The position numbers and the translations under genes are program-made. Of a stretch of DNA of 64,000 bases, positions 40,186 to 54,657 are shown piece after piece. Source of the DNA: Isoetes taiwanensis (lineage: Eukaryota; Streptophyta; Lycopodiopsida; Isoetales; Isoetaceae). Within the stretch, counting starts at the first letter, position 1. Each line of letters starts with the position of its first letter. The stretch is from positions 1,791,060 through 1,855,059 of the forward strand of contig JAJEKV010000058.1 in NCBI GenBank assembly GCA_021234155.1. Reading direction: 5' to 3'. A model generated the notes under the pieces. The model worked only from the letters and a program-made list of their open reading frames with translations, made no database searches and had not been told where the DNA came from.

Positions 40186-43100
40186 TTCCCCTTCATGTGA
40201 TATTCCCGCCATCACATTGTAACAATTTCCTTATTTCCCTGAATCGATAAAGGTAGAGCCTTTGTAAGAATATCCGCTTCTTTGATCACCAGACTAACAT
40301 AGGTCAAATGCACTTGATTTCTTTTGACCATATCTCCATAAAATGAACTTCCATTTCAATGTGTTTTGACCCCTTTTCGTGCAAAACCGATTTTTGTCAT
40401 GGCAATACAACTAGTATTATCACAATAAATGATTGTTGGTCCTCTTTGAGCAAATCCAAATTCTCGCCATAAGCCTTCTTTCCCAAATAAGTTCCTTAGT
40501 CAATGTGGTCGCCGAAGTTGTACTCACCTTCAAGACTAGATAAAGCAATGTCGCTTTTGCTTCTTGCACTTCCAAGCAACTGGGCTCCACCTAATAAAAC
40601 AACATACCCCTCGGTTGATTTTCGCTTGTCTAAATCTCCTCCCAATCAAAGATCACAATAAGCCCGCAATTGTAAGTTGGTTTCATTAAATACTATACCA
40701 AAATGCATTGTACCTTTTAAGTATTTGAGGATCCTTTTTGCTGCAATCCAAAGGTCCTTTACCAGCCCTCGCATTGTACCTACCGAGAATATTAATCGCA
40801 AAATGCAATGTCCGCCTAGTACAATTGGCTACATAGGACAAACAACCAATCAAACTTCAGAAGGTATTTTCTCCATTTGTTTGCTTTCACTTCTGCTTTT
40901 GGACTCATATCTCAGAGATTCTCGGACTGTGAACCATAGGAGTATATGCCATATTGCAATCTTCCATATGAAATTTCTTCAACATGTTTTGAATATGCCC
41001 TTGTTGACTCAAAGCTAATATCTTGTGATTTCTCCCCTCAAAACATCTATGCCCGTAAACCTCTTTAACTCTCCAAGATCACTCATTTGGAATCGCTTCC
41101 TTAAGATATCTTTGCAATGATTTAGTACTTGAGTTCCCTTTGATATCATAATATTGTCATCAACATATAAAGCAATAATGCACCATCTCCCATTTTGAAC
41201 CTATAGATATTACCATCATAATTGAGCTTCTCAAAACCTTGTTCTACAAGATATCCATCCATACATTTATACCATTCCCTAGGAGATTGTTTAAGACCAT
41301 AAACCCGCTTCTATTCAACTTCCAAATTTTTCCTTTTTCCTCTTCAAATCCAAAAGTGTGTCTTAAATAAATTTCCTCCTCTAACTTAGCATTCAAGAAT
41401 GTCAGACTTTACATCCATATGATGGATTTCAAGGTCACAAGCATTAGCAATAGCTAATAACATTCTCAAACTATTTATCTTTACCAATGGTGAGAATGTT
41501 TCATCAAAATCTTCTCCTTTTTTCTCGGTAAAGCCTTGTGCAACAAGTCCGCTTTAAATTTCTTTTGTATTTTTGTCTACTCCCCGGTTTTATTCTATAG
41601 ATCCACTTACTTCCAACTATATTCTTATCGAAGGAATATCCACTACCGTATAAGTGTTTGTTCTTTTGAATGCTCTCATTTCTTCTTCCATAGCACATTT
41701 CCAGCTTCTTTCCATTCATATCTTGAACCGCCTCCATATAATTTTTGTGGAATCTTGTCTGCTTCAAGTATCAAAATGTCAAATACAAGATAATTTCTCC
41801 TACCCGAGATCTAAGTCTTTTACTTTTTCCAAGTTCAGCTTCTACCATGAGACTCTAAATCATGTTTGGCTTCTTCTCGCCAACATTTGAGCTTCGCTCG
41901 TCCTGGTTTTTTTGGTCTATCAATTTTATCCACTTCGCCTCTTGGTGTTCAATCTCTTGCTCAACACCGATTCCACTTCTCCGCTCAACAACATTACTTG
42001 AATCATTTCTCGACTCACTATCGAGTCACTCAAATCTACCGCCCAATCCTTGAGTTTTTTTCTTCTTCACTTATTGACTGATTTGTTTCCTCAATACTAT
42101 CTTTCCTTTCACTTTCACATGGATCTTCAAGATTTATCTTAGGAATTTTCCTATAAAATTCGTTTTCATTGAAGACCACATCTCTACTTACTATAATTTT
42201 TCTTTTAGCAGGTCATATAATCAATGCTTTTGAGTTAGAATCATACCCTACTAGATAAGATATGTATGCTCTATCATCCAACTTTTTCCTCGCTTCTTCA
42301 GAACATGTACAAAGCATAAACACCCATATGCTTTTAATCTATCATAAGAAGGTGACTTACCGCACCAAAGCATTTCGAATTGCACCTTTAATACTTGATG
42401 AAGGTAACAAGTTTTGAATGTAGACAAACCGCCTTCACAGCCTTCATCCCATAAATAATTTGGTAAACCGTAATACTTCAACATGGATCTCACAAAGATC
42501 AAGCAAGGTTCTATTTTTCCTTTCTCGAACTCCATTTTGTTGTGGTGAGTATCTGCATGTCAATTGCCTCTTGATTCCCCTGTTTACACAAAAAACTTTA
42601 AATTCATCAGAGATATATTCACCTCCCCTGTCTGACCTTATGCACTTTATCTTTCTTCCAGTTTCTAGCTCGGTTTCAAAGAAGAATAACTTCAAAGCAT
42701 CACTAGCTTGGTCTTTTGTTTTCAAAATATAACACTTGGTTTTTCTCAATGAAATCATCAATAAAGCTCATGAAATATTTATGCCCACTCAAACTAGTAA
42801 CATTTATAGGACCACATAAATCTGTATGTACCAAATCCAAAATGCCCTTTGCTCTTTTGTGTGACCTTTTAAATGGCAATCTTGATTGCTTTCCAAGTTG
42901 GCAGCCTCCACATAAAAACTTTTCATTTTGTACCTTGGCAGATATTAATCCCTTTTCCCCAAGCCTTTTAATTATTGCAAAAGATTTACATGACATAACT
43001 GTTATGCCATACTTTCACATCCAATATTCCACAAGATTAATTTCATGAAGATGCTCCATATTCAATCCAAAAAGATTACCAACTCTTTTGCCAATAAACT

Positions 43101-44492
43101 TTAATTCACCATTAAGAAACACTTTTACAATGGATCTGTTCAAACAAAGACTTTATATCCCAAATCCACCACCGGCATATGGATATGAGATTTCTAACAA
43201 GATCAAGCACACAAAAACATCTCTCAATTTTACAATTTTGCCATTTAAGTCAAACAACTCTAAAACTCCAAGATCTTCTATTTTCTTCAAACCCCCATCA
43301 CCAAGTTGCACATGTCCTTCTTTTCTTTTCCCACTCCTTAAGCATATGCAAATCACACATCACACTTTTTCTCGCCCCGAATCTATAACAACAAATTGGT
43401 TATTGCTTTTCCTTGAAACTCAAACATTGCAAGTTAAATTCTTCCTTACCTCCAAGGTGTCATCCTCAAGTTCACCTTCACTACTATCTTGTTTTTCTAC
43501 CACATTAATACTTGAGCCTCCTTTGAATTTTCCCTTGCCCCCGCCACCTCTATAAGTTCCAAAAATCTCCCTCGACCTCTTCCCTTTTTAGGGCTTGGGC
43601 AATCGTAGCAAAATGACCTTTGCCTTCACAATTGAAACATCTAAATTCCTTCTCACTATTGTTTGACACTCACTCTTTAGGTGACCAAATTGATTACATG
43701 CATAACAAGGTCCTACTTTTCCTCTTGAAAACCACCTCTTTTAGTCTTACCTCGCATACAAGATCTCTCGAGGACTGATGAGCTTCCTCCCGAGTAATAG
43801 TAGACTGTTTCAAATTCTCAAGCGTATTATCATTCGATAGCATGCTCCTTGAAGTGGCTACATTTCGAGTAAAGTTGCCAAGTGACTATTATGAGATAAT
43901 CGCTTTTTGCCAAAGCTAGTATTTGATAATGCTCATTCAAGATATTTCCAGCCCCCTCAAGATCTGCAATAATGGAATCAAATCTCTCCAAAAAGTCACC
44001 AAGTTATCTTTCTCAAACAATTTCATCTTCCTTAACTGCTTTTCTAGCACATCTATTTGTGAAGAACTTTTTGTTCATAGTGCTTTATCAAATAATCCCA
44101 CATTTCCTTAGGCTTCATGCCTCAAGCTTCAGCTTTAAGGCAAGGTTTACCTTACACATGATTATGGCCTGGGCCTCCATAATCTTAGCTTCATCTTTCT
44201 CTTCTTAACTCGTGAGAAGTTGCCCTTCCAAGAGACACACCTTCACCAAGTTCCCCCGCACTGCATTGAGCATTACTACTACTAGCAAAGCAGGACTTGA
44301 ATCACCCGAGCTAGTTGCACCCCTTATCGACTACCATCAAACAAATACCACAATTTTTCAAACTCCAAGATGCCTCTAATACTCTCCTTCCAATTTGAAA
44401 TCCTCCATCTCCTTTAAAACTTCAATAGAGTTCAATAGATTTGCCCCGATATTTGTCATTATCACGTATAGATTTAGTTAGCTCGATACCAA
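40186..44492 (-). mobile_element. Array internal region 2
   Basis: Integrase pieces at 42,996-42,251 (LDLVHTDLCGPINVTSLSGH, RSDRGGEYISDEF, SPQQNGVRERKNRTLL, where the printed VRERK replaces VAERK). Protease region at 43,356-43,153 and RT fragments at 41,280-41,040 and 41,767-41,504 are each broken by single-base losses. Gag text with both zinc knuckles can be followed in shifting frames from 44,430 to 43,600. Confidence 0.88.
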
Positions 44493-45028
44493 TGTTAGAA
44501 TCGAGAGCTTGGGATTCAACCCAAGTATGCCAAGACTCGCCTCCTTCAAACCCCCTCCCGCTATATTTGCATACACGCACTGTGATTCATATATTTTCTA
44601 TGACAATATATATATATTTTTCTCATCAACCTCGATATATCCACTTGTCAAATCGTGCATGCCCTTCATATAGAAAGTTTTTCAACTTGCCTAAATAATA
44701 GGATGCCCTCGGCCGCCCTTATCTTCCACCGCCGCTGACTTTGACCCGCTGACCGGGCCAACCCAAAACCCTAAGTGGCGGGCAGGGGGGGTGTCTGTGT
44801 TTTCTAGCGAGCCCAAAGAACACCCGGTAGGGTGTGCCCGCCACCTTTGACTTTGACTTTGACTTTGACTTTGACTTTGACTTTGACTTTGCTTTCGCTT
44901 CTCATAGGTCTCCCCATTCAACCGCTTAACTTTGAATAACATGACACCATTTAACAACTCTAATCTATCGCCACACGCTTCTCATAGATTAGAATATCAC
45001 ATGACACATAATTTTGTCATTTCCAACA
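44493..45028 (-). repeat. Array LTR 3
   Basis: TGTTAGAATC to TTTCCAACA, with (TTTGAC)n at 44,845-44,890. On its left the primer site reads TGGTATCGAGC on the minus strand: the standard TGGTATCAGAGC lacking one A. Confidence 0.93.
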
Positions 45029-48000
45029 TTCCCTTCATGTGATATTCCCCGCCATCACATTGTAACAATTTCCTTATTTCCTGAATCGATAAAGGTAGAG
45101 CCTTTGTAAGAATATCCGCTTTTGATCACCAGACTAACATAGGTCAAATGCACTTGATTTCTTTTGACCATATCTCCGATAAAATGAACTTCCATTTCAA
45201 TGTGTTTTGACCTTTCGTGCAAAACGATTTTTGTCATGGCAATACAACTAGTATTATCACAATAAATGATTGTTGGTCCTCTTTGAGCAAATCCAAATTC
45301 CGCCATAAGCCTTCTTTCCCAAATAAGTTCCTTAGTCAATCGTGGTCTGAAGTTGTACTCAAATTTCAAAGACTAGATAAAGCAATGCCGCTTTTGCTTT
45401 TGCACTTCCAAGCAACCGGGCTCCACCTAATAAAACAACATACCCCTCAAGTTGATTTTCGCTTGTCTAAATCTCCTCCCCAATCAAAGATCACAATAAG
45501 CCCGCAATTGTAAGTTGGTTTCATTAAATACTATACCAAAATGCATTGTACCTTTTAAGTATTTGAGGATCCTTTTTGCTGCAATCCAAAGGTCCTTTAC
45601 CAGCCCTGCCATTGTACCTACATGAGAATATTAACCGCAAAATGCAATGTCCGCCTAGTACAATTGGCTACATAGGACAAACAACCAATCAAACTTCAGA
45701 AGGTATTTTCTCCATTTGTTTGCTTTCAAATTTCTTTTTGGACTCATATCTCCAGAGATTCTCGTGACTGTGAACCATAGGAGTATATGCCATATTGCAA
45801 TCTTCCATATGAAATTTCTTCAACATGTTTTGAATATGCCCTTGTTGACTCAAAGCTAATATCTTGTGATTTCTCGCCCCTCAGAAACATCTATGCCCGT
45901 AAACCTCTTTTTAACTCTCCAAGATCACTCATTTGGAATCGCTTCCTTAAGATATCTTTGCAATGATTTAGTACTTGAGTTCCCTTTGATATCATAATAT
46001 TGTCATCAACATATAAAGCAATAATGCACCGTGCATCTCCCATTTTGAACCTATAGATATTACCATCATAATTGAGCTTCTCAAAACCTTGTTCTACAAG
46101 ATATCCATCCATACATTTATACCATTCCCTAGAGATTGTTTAAGACCATAAACCGCTTCTATTCAACTTCCAAATTTTTCCTTTTTTCCTCTTCAAATCC
46201 AAAAAAGTGTCTTAAATAAATTTCCTCCTCTAACTTAGCATTCAAGAATGTTGTACTTACATCCATATGATGGATTTCAAGGTCACAAGCATTAGCAATA
46301 GCTAATAACATTCTCAAACTATTTATCTTTACCAATGGTGAGAATGTTTCATCAAAATCTTCTCCTTTTTTCTCTGTAAAGCCTTGTGCAACAAGTCCGG
46401 CTTTTAAATTTCTTTTGTATTTTTGTCTACTCCTGGTTTTATTCTATAGATCCACTTACTTCCAACTATATTCTTATGAGAAGGAATATCCACTATCAGT
46501 ATAAGTGTTTGTTCTTTTGAATGCTCTCATTTCTTCTTCCATAGCACATTTCCAGCTTTTTTCCATTCATATCTTGAACCCGCCCCATATAATTTTTGTG
46601 GAATCTTTGTCTGCTTTCAAGTATCAAAATGTCAAATACAAGATAATTTCTCCTACCCGAGATCTAAGTCTTTTACTTTTTCCAAGTTCAGTTCTACCAT
46701 GAGACTCTAAATCATGTTTGGCTTCTTCCCCAACATTTGAGCTTCGCTCGTCCGGGTTTTTTTTTGGTCTATCAATTTTATCCACTTCTGCCTTTGGTGT
46801 TCAATCTCTTGCTCAACACCGATTCCACTTCGCTCAACAACATTACTTGAATCATTTCTCGACTCACCATCGAGTCACTCAAATCTACCCGCCCAATCCT
46901 TGAGTTTTTTCTTCTTCACTTATTGACTGATTTGTTTCCTCAATACTATCTTTCCTTTCACTTTCACATGGATCTTCAAGATTTATCTTAGGAATTTTCC
47001 TATAAAATTCGCTTTTCATTGAAGACCACATCTCTACTTACTATAATTTTTCTTCTAGCAGTGGTCATATAATCTGAATGCTTTTGAGTTAGAATCATAC
47101 CCTACTAGATAAGATATGTATGCTCTATCATCCAACTTTTTCCTCAGCTTCTTCAGAACATGTACAAAGCATAAACATCCATATGCTTTTAATCTATCAT
47201 AAGAAGGTGACTTACTGCACCAAAGCATTTCTCGAATTGCACCTTTAATACTTGATGAAGGTAACAAGTTTTGAATGTAGACACCGCCTTCACAAACTTC
47301 ATCCCATAAATAATTTGGTAAACCGTAATACTTCAACATGGATCTCACAAAGATCAAGCAAGGTTCTATTTTTCCTTTCTCAAGCAACTCCATTTTGTTG
47401 TGGTGAGTATCCGCATGTCAATTGCCTCTTGATTCCCCTGCTTACACAAAAAACTTTAAATTCATCGAGAGATATATTCACCTCCCCGTCCTTTATGCAC
47501 TTTATCTTTCTTCCAGCTTCTAGCTCGGTTTCAGCAAGAAATAACTTCAAAGCATCACTAGCTTGGTCTTTTGTTTTCAAAATATAACACTTGGTTTTTC
47601 TCAATAAATCATCAATAAAGCTCATGAAATATTTATGCCCACTCAAACTAGTAACATTTATAGGACCACATAAATCAGATGTACCAAATCCAAAATGCCC
47701 TTTGCTCTTTTGTGTGACCTTTTAAATGGCAATCTTGATTGCTTTCCAAGTTGGCAGCCTCCACATAAAAAAACTTTTCATTTTGTACCTTGGCAGATAT
47801 TAATCCCTTTTCCCCAAGCCTTTTAATTATTGCAAAGATTTACATGACATAACTGTTATGCCATACTTTCACATCCTGAATATTCCACAAGATTAATTTC
47901 ATGAAGATGCTCCATATTCAATCCAAAAAAGATTACCAACTCTTTTGCCAATAAACTTTAATTCACCATTAAGAAACACTTTACAATGGATCTGTTCAAA

Positions 48001-49328
48001 CAAAGACTTTATATCCCAAATCCACCACCGGCATAAGGATATGAGATTTCTAACAAGACTGGGCACACACAAAACATCTCTCAATTTTACAATTTTGCCA
48101 TTTAAGTCAAACAACTCTAAAACTCCAAGATCTTCTATTTTCTTCAAACCCCCATCACCAAGTTGCACATGTCCTTCTTTCTTTTCCCCACCCTTAAGCA
48201 TATGCAAATCACACATCACACTTTTTTTCTGCTCCCTAAATCTATAACAACAAATTGGTTATTGCTTTTCCTTGAAACTCAAAAACATTGCAAGTTAAAT
48301 TCTTCCTTACCTCCAAGGTGTCATCCCTCAAGTTCACCTTCACTACTATCTTGTTTTTCTACCACATTAATACTTGAGCCTCCCTTTGAATTTTCCCTTG
48401 CCCCCACCTCTATAAGTTCCAAAAAATCTCCCTCGACCTCTTCCCCTTTTTAGGGCTTGGACAATCGAAGCAAAATGACCTTTGCCTTCACAATTGAAAC
48501 ATCTAAATTCCTTCTCACTATTGTTTGACACTCACTCTTTAGGGTGACCAAATTGATTACATGCATAACAAGGTCCTACTTTTCCTCTTGAAAACCACCT
48601 CTTTTAGTCTTACCTCGCATACAAGATCTCTCAGGACTCGATGAGCTTCCTCCCCGAGTAATAGTAGACTGCTTCAAATTCCTCGTATGTGATTATCATT
48701 CGATAGCATGCTCCTTGAAGTGGCTACATTTCGAGTAAAGTTGCCAAGTGACTATTATGAGATAATCGCTTCTTGCCAAAGCTAGTATTTGATATTGCTC
48801 ATTCAAGATATTTCCAGCTCCCTCAAGATCTGCAATAATGGAATCAAATCTCCCAAAAGTCACTCCAAGTTATCTTTCTCAAACAATTTCATCTTCCTTA
48901 ACTGCTTTTCTAGCACATCTATTTGTGAAGAACTTTTTGTTCATAGTGCTTTATCAAATAATCCCACATTTCCTTAGGCTTCATGCCTCGAAGTTTTCAG
49001 CTTTTAAGGCAAGGTTTACCTTACACATGATTATGGCCCTGGCCTCCATAATCTTAGCTTCATCTTTCGCCTCCCGTAACTCGTGAGAAGTTGCCCTTCC
49101 AAGAGACACACCTTCACCGGTTCCCCCGCACTGATTGAGCATTACTACTACTAGCAAACAGGACTTGAATCACCCGAGCTAGTTGCACCCCCTACGACTA
49201 CCATCAAACAAATACCACAATTTTTCAAACTCAAATACTCATTTGAAATTCCATCTCCTTTAAAACTTCAATAGAGTTCAATAGATTTGCCCCTAATACT
49301 TGTCATTATCACACCTTAGCTATACCAA
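45029..49328 (-). mobile_element. Array internal region 3
   Basis: Best-preserved RNase H of the array: LIWERRLMAEFGFAQRGPTI, IYCDNTSCIAM, HIEMEVHFIGDMVKRNQ (45,369-45,055). RT YVDDNIMI lies in 46,112-45,891. Integrase pieces are at 47,646-47,055. The protease/pre-integrase frame is at 48,219-47,899 (GHVQLGDGGLKKIEDLGVLE). Upstream gag is broken. Confidence 0.9.
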
Positions 49329-49860
49329 TGTTAGAATTTGCAACCCACCAAGACGCTCTCCTTCAAACCCCTCCCAAGACCTATATTTGCATACACGCAC
49401 TCAGATTCCGCACTCACCAAGATATTTTCTATGACAATCACCATATATATATTTTTCTCATCAACCTCGATATATCCACTTGTCAAATCGCATGCCCTTC
49501 ATATAGAAAGTTTTTCAACTTGCCTAAATAATAGGATGCCCCGCCGCCCTTATCTTCCAAATTGCCGCTGACTTTGACCCGCTGACCACCAACCCAAAAC
49601 CCTAAGTGGCGGGCGGGGGTGTCTGTGTTTTTTAGCGAGCCCAAAGAACACCCGGGTAGGGTGTGCCCGCCACCTTTGACTTTGACTTTGACTTTGACTT
49701 TGACTTTGACTTTGACTTTGCATGCCACCGCTTCTCATAGGTCTCCCCATTCAACCGCTTAACTTTGAATAACATGACACCATTTAACAACTCTAATCTA
49801 TCACCATCGCTTCTCATAGATTAGAATATCACATGACACATAATTTTGTCATTTCCAACA
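49329..49860 (-). repeat. Array LTR 4
   Basis: TGTTAGAATT to TTTCCAACA, with (TTTGAC)n at 49,675-49,720. The left end is altered: the T-arm-like hairpin is lost (TTGCAACCCACC), and the adjoining primer site is shortened to TAGCTATACCAATG (plus). Confidence 0.9.
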
Positions 49861-52800
49861 TTCCCCTTCATGTGATATTCCCCGCCATCACATTGTAACA
49901 ATTTCCTTATTTCCGAATCGATAAAGGTAGAGCCTTTGTAAGAATATCCGCTTTTGATCACCAGACTAACATAGGTCAAATGCACTTGATTTCTTTTGAC
50001 CATATCTCCGATAAAATGAACTTCCATTTCAATGTGTTTTGACCTTTCGTGCAAAACCGATTTTTGTCATGGCAATACAACTAGTATTATCACAATAAAT
50101 GATTGTTGGTCCTCTTTGAGCAAATCCAAATTCCGCCATAAGCCTTCTTTCCCAAATAAGTTCCTTAGTCAATGTGGTCAGCTGAAGTTGTACTCAAATT
50201 TCAAAGACTAGATAAAGCAATGCCGCTTTGCTTCTTGCACTTCCAAGCAACTGGGCTCCACCTAATAAAACAACATACCCTCAAGTTGATTTTCGCTTGT
50301 CTAAATCTCCTCCCCAATCAAGATCACAATAAGCCTCGCAATTGTAAGTCGGTTTCATTAAATACTATACCAAAATGCATTGTACCTTTTAAGTATTTGA
50401 GGATCCTTTTGCCGCAATCCAAAGGTCCTTTACCAGCCCCGCCATTGTACCTACACGAGAATATTAACTGCAAATGCAATGTCCGCCTAGTACAATTGGC
50501 TACATAGGACAAACAACCAATCAAACTTCAGAAGGTATTTTCTCCATTTGTTTGCTTTTCAGCCTTTCTTTTTGGACTCATATCTGCAGAGATTCTCGTG
50601 ACTGTGAACCATAGGAGTATATGCCATATTGCAATCTTCCATATGAAATTTCTTCAACATGTTTTGAATATGCCCTTGTTGACTCAAAGCTAATATCTTG
50701 TGATTTCTGCCCCTCAGAAACATCTATGCCCGTAAACCTCTTTAACTCTCCAAGATCACTCATTTGGAATCGCTTCCTTAAGATATCTTTGCAATGATTT
50801 AGTACTTGAGTTCCCTTTGATATCATAATATTGTCATCAACATATAAAGCAATAATGCACCAGGCATCTCCCATTTTGAACCTATAGATATTACCATCAT
50901 AATTGAGCTTCTCAAAACCTTGTTCTACAAGATATCCATCCATACATTTATACCATTCCCTAGGAGATTGTTTAAGACCATAAACCGCTTCTATTCAACT
51001 TCCAAATTTTTCCTTTTTCCTCTTCAAATCCAAAAGTGTGTCTTAAATAAATTTCCTCCTCTAACTTAGCATTCAAGAATGTCAGTACTTACATCCATAT
51101 GATGGATTTCAAGGTCACAAGCATTAGCAATAGCTAATAACATTCTTAAACTATTTATCTTTACCAATGGTGAGAATGTTTCATCAAAATCTTCTCCTTT
51201 TTTCTCGTAAAGCCTTGTGCAACAAGTCCGGCTTTAAATTTCTTTGTATTTTTGTCTACTCCTGGTTTTATTCTATAGATCCACTTACTTCCAACTATAT
51301 TCTTATGAGAAGGAATATCCACTACTCAGATAAGTGTTTGTTCTTTTGAATGCTCTCATTTCTTCTTCCATAGCACATTTCCAGCTTTTTCCATTCATAT
51401 CTTGAACTCGCCTCCATATAATTTTTGTGGAATCTTGTCTGCTTTCAAGTATCAAAATGTCAAATACAAGATAATTTCTCCTACCCGAGATCTAAGTCTT
51501 TTACTTTTTCCAAGTTCAGTTCTACCATGAGACTCTAAATCATGTTTGGCTTCTTCCGCCAACATTTGAGCTTCGCTCGTCTGGGTTTTCTTTTTGGTCT
51601 ATCAATTTTATCCACTTCTTGGTGTTCAATCTCTTGCTCAACACCGATTCCACTTCGCTCAACAACATTACTTGAATCATTTCTCGACTCACTATCGAGT
51701 CACTCAAATCTACCCGCCCAATCCTTGAGTTTTTCTTCTTCACTTATTGACCGATTTGTTTCCTCAATACTATCTTTCCTTTCACTTTCACATGGATCTT
51801 CAAGATTTATCTTAGGAATTTTCCTATAAAATTCGCTTTCATTGAAGACCACATCTCTACTTATTATAATTTTTTCTTTTAGCGTGGTCATATAATCTGA
51901 ATGCTTTTGAGTTAGAATCATACCCTACTAGATAAGATATGTATGCTCTATCATCCAACTTTTTCCTCAGCCTTCAGAACATGTACAAAGCATAAACACC
52001 CATATGCTTTTAATCTATCATAAGAAGGTGACTTACTGCACCAAAGCATTTCGAATTGCACCTTTAATACTTGATGAAGGTAACAAGTTTTGAATGTAGA
52101 CAAATTGCCTTCACAAACTTCATCCCATAAATAATTTGGTAAACCCGTAATACTTCAACATGGATCTCACAAAGATCAAGCAAGGTTCTATTTTTCCTTT
52201 CTCGCAACTCCATTTTGTTGTGGTGAGTATCTGCATGTCAATTGCCTCTTGATTCCCCCTGCTTACACAAAAAACTTTAAATTCATCGAGAGATATATTC
52301 ACCTCCCCTGACCTTATGCACTTTATCTTTCTTCCGCTTTCTAGCTTTCGGTTTCAGCAAGAATAACTTCAAAGCATCACTAGCTTGGTCTTTTGTTTTC
52401 AAAATATAACACTTGGTTTTTCTCAATGAAATCATCAATAAAGCTCATGAAATATTTATGCCCACTCAAACTAGTAACATTTATAGGACCACATAAATCA
52501 GATGTACCAAATCCAAAATGCCCTTTGCTCTTTTGTGTGACCTTTTAAATGGCAATCTTGATTGCTTTCCAAGTTGGCAGCCTCCACATAAAAACTTTTC
52601 ATTTTGTACCTTGGCAGATATTAATCCCTTTTCCCCAAGCCTTTTAATTATTGCAAAGATTTACATGACATAATCTGTTATGCCATACTTTCACATCCTA
52701 ATATTCCACAAGATTAATTTCATGAAGATGCTCCATATTCAATCCAAAAAGATTACCAACTCTTTTGCCAATAAACTTTAATTCACCATTAAGAAACACT

Positions 52801-54128
52801 TTACAATGGATCTGTTCAAACAAAGACTTTATATCCCAAATCCACCAGCTGGCATAAGGATATGAGATTTCTAACAAGACTGGGCACACACAAAACATCT
52901 CTCAATTTTACAATTTTGCCATTTAAGTCAAACAACTCTAAAACTCCAAGATCTTCTATTTTCTTCAAACCCCCATCACCAAGTTGCACATGTCCTTCTT
53001 TTTCTTTTCCCACTCCTTAAGCATATGCAAATCACACATCACACTTTTTTTTCGCTCCTAAATCTATAACAACAAATTGGTTATTGCTTTTCCTTGGAAA
53101 CTCAAAAACATTGCAAGTTAAATTCTTCCTTACCTCCAAGGTGTCATCCTCAAGTTCACCTTCACTACTATCTTGTTTTTCTACCACATTAATACTTGAG
53201 CCTCCTTTGAATTTTCCCCCTTTGCCCCCGCCACCTCTATAAGTTCCGAAAAATCTCCCTCGACCTCTTCCCTTTTTAGGGCTTGGGCAATCGGCAAAAT
53301 GACCTTTGCCTTCACAATTGAAACATCTAAATTCCTTCTCACTATTGTTTGACACTCACTCTTTAGGTGACCAAATTGATTACATGCATAACAAGGTCCT
53401 ACTTTTCCTCTTGAAAAACCACCTCTTTTAGTCTTACTCGCACATACAAGATCTCTCGAGGACTGATGAGCTTCCTCCCCGAGTAATAGTAGACTGTTCA
53501 AATTAATATGTATCATTCGATAGCATGCTCCTTGAAGTGGCTACATTTTGAGTAAAGTTGCCAAGTGACTATTATGAGATAACGCTCTTGCCAAAGCTAG
53601 TATTTGATATTGTTCATTCAAGATATTTCCAGCCCCTCAAGATCTGCAATAATGGAATCAAATCTCTCCAAAAAGTCAGCAAGTTATCTTTCTCAAACAA
53701 TTTCATCTTCCTTAACTCAAGCTTTTTCTAGCACATCTATTTGTGAAGAACTTTTTTGTTCATAGTGCTTTATCAAATAATCCCACATTTCCTTAGGCTT
53801 CATGCCTCGAAGCTTCGGTTTTAAGGCGGTGCCTACCTTACACATGATTATGGCCTGGGCCTCCATAATCTTAGCTTCATCTTACGCTCCGAACTTCGGA
53901 GAAGTTGCCCTTCCAAAGAGACACACCTTCACCCGAAGTTCCCCGCACCCGCATTGAGCATTACTACTACTAGCGGCCAGGACTTGAATCACCTAGTTGC
54001 ACCCCCCTTAATGGGCTACCATCAAACAAATGCACAATTTTTCAAACTCCAAAGATGTACTAATACTTCCTTCCGTGGACTACCATCAAAAAACAAATTT
54101 GCCACAATTTTTTTAAACTCGATACCAA
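49861..54128 (-). mobile_element. Array internal region 4
   Basis: RT frame 50,943-50,578 with YVDDNIMISKGTQVLNHCKD. Integrase fragments at 52,300-51,700. Protease/pre-integrase at 53,013-52,698. Gag zinc knuckles are clear at 53,516-53,181 (CYACNQFGHLKSEC) and 53,355-53,032 (CFNCEGKGHFADC), but in different frames. The protease motif reads IDLGA where the family has DSGA. Confidence 0.9.
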
Positions 54129-54657
54129 TGTTAGAATCTCTTGGGATTCTATGCCAAGACTACTCTCCTTCAAACCCCTATATTTTTGCATACACGCACT
54201 GTATTCACTTTCACCAAGATATTTTCTATGACAATCAGGGCATATATATATTTTCTCATCAACTTTGGATATATCCACTTGTCAAATCGTGCATGCCCTT
54301 CATATAGAAAGTTTTTCAACTTGCCTAAATAATAGGATGCCCCTGCTGTCCTTATCTTCCAAATTGCCGTTGACTTTGACCCGTTGACCACCAACCCAAA
54401 ACCCTAAGTGGCGGGGTGGGGTGTCTGTGTTTCTAGCGAGCCCAAAGAACACCGGGTAGGGTGTGCCCGCCACCTTTGACTTTGACTTTGACTTTGACTT
54501 TGACTTTGACTTTGACCTTGCCCATTGCTTCTCATAGGTCTCCCCATTCAACCGCTTAACTTTGAATAACATGACACCATTTAACAACTCTAATCTATCG
54601 CCACTTTCTTCTATAGATTAGAATATCACATGACACATAATTTTGTCATTTCCAACA
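54129..54657 (-). repeat. Array LTR 5
   Basis: TGTTAGAATC to TTTCCAACA, with (TTTGAC)n at 54,475-54,516. The T-arm-like hairpin is degraded (GGGATTCTATGCCAAG). Confidence 0.92.
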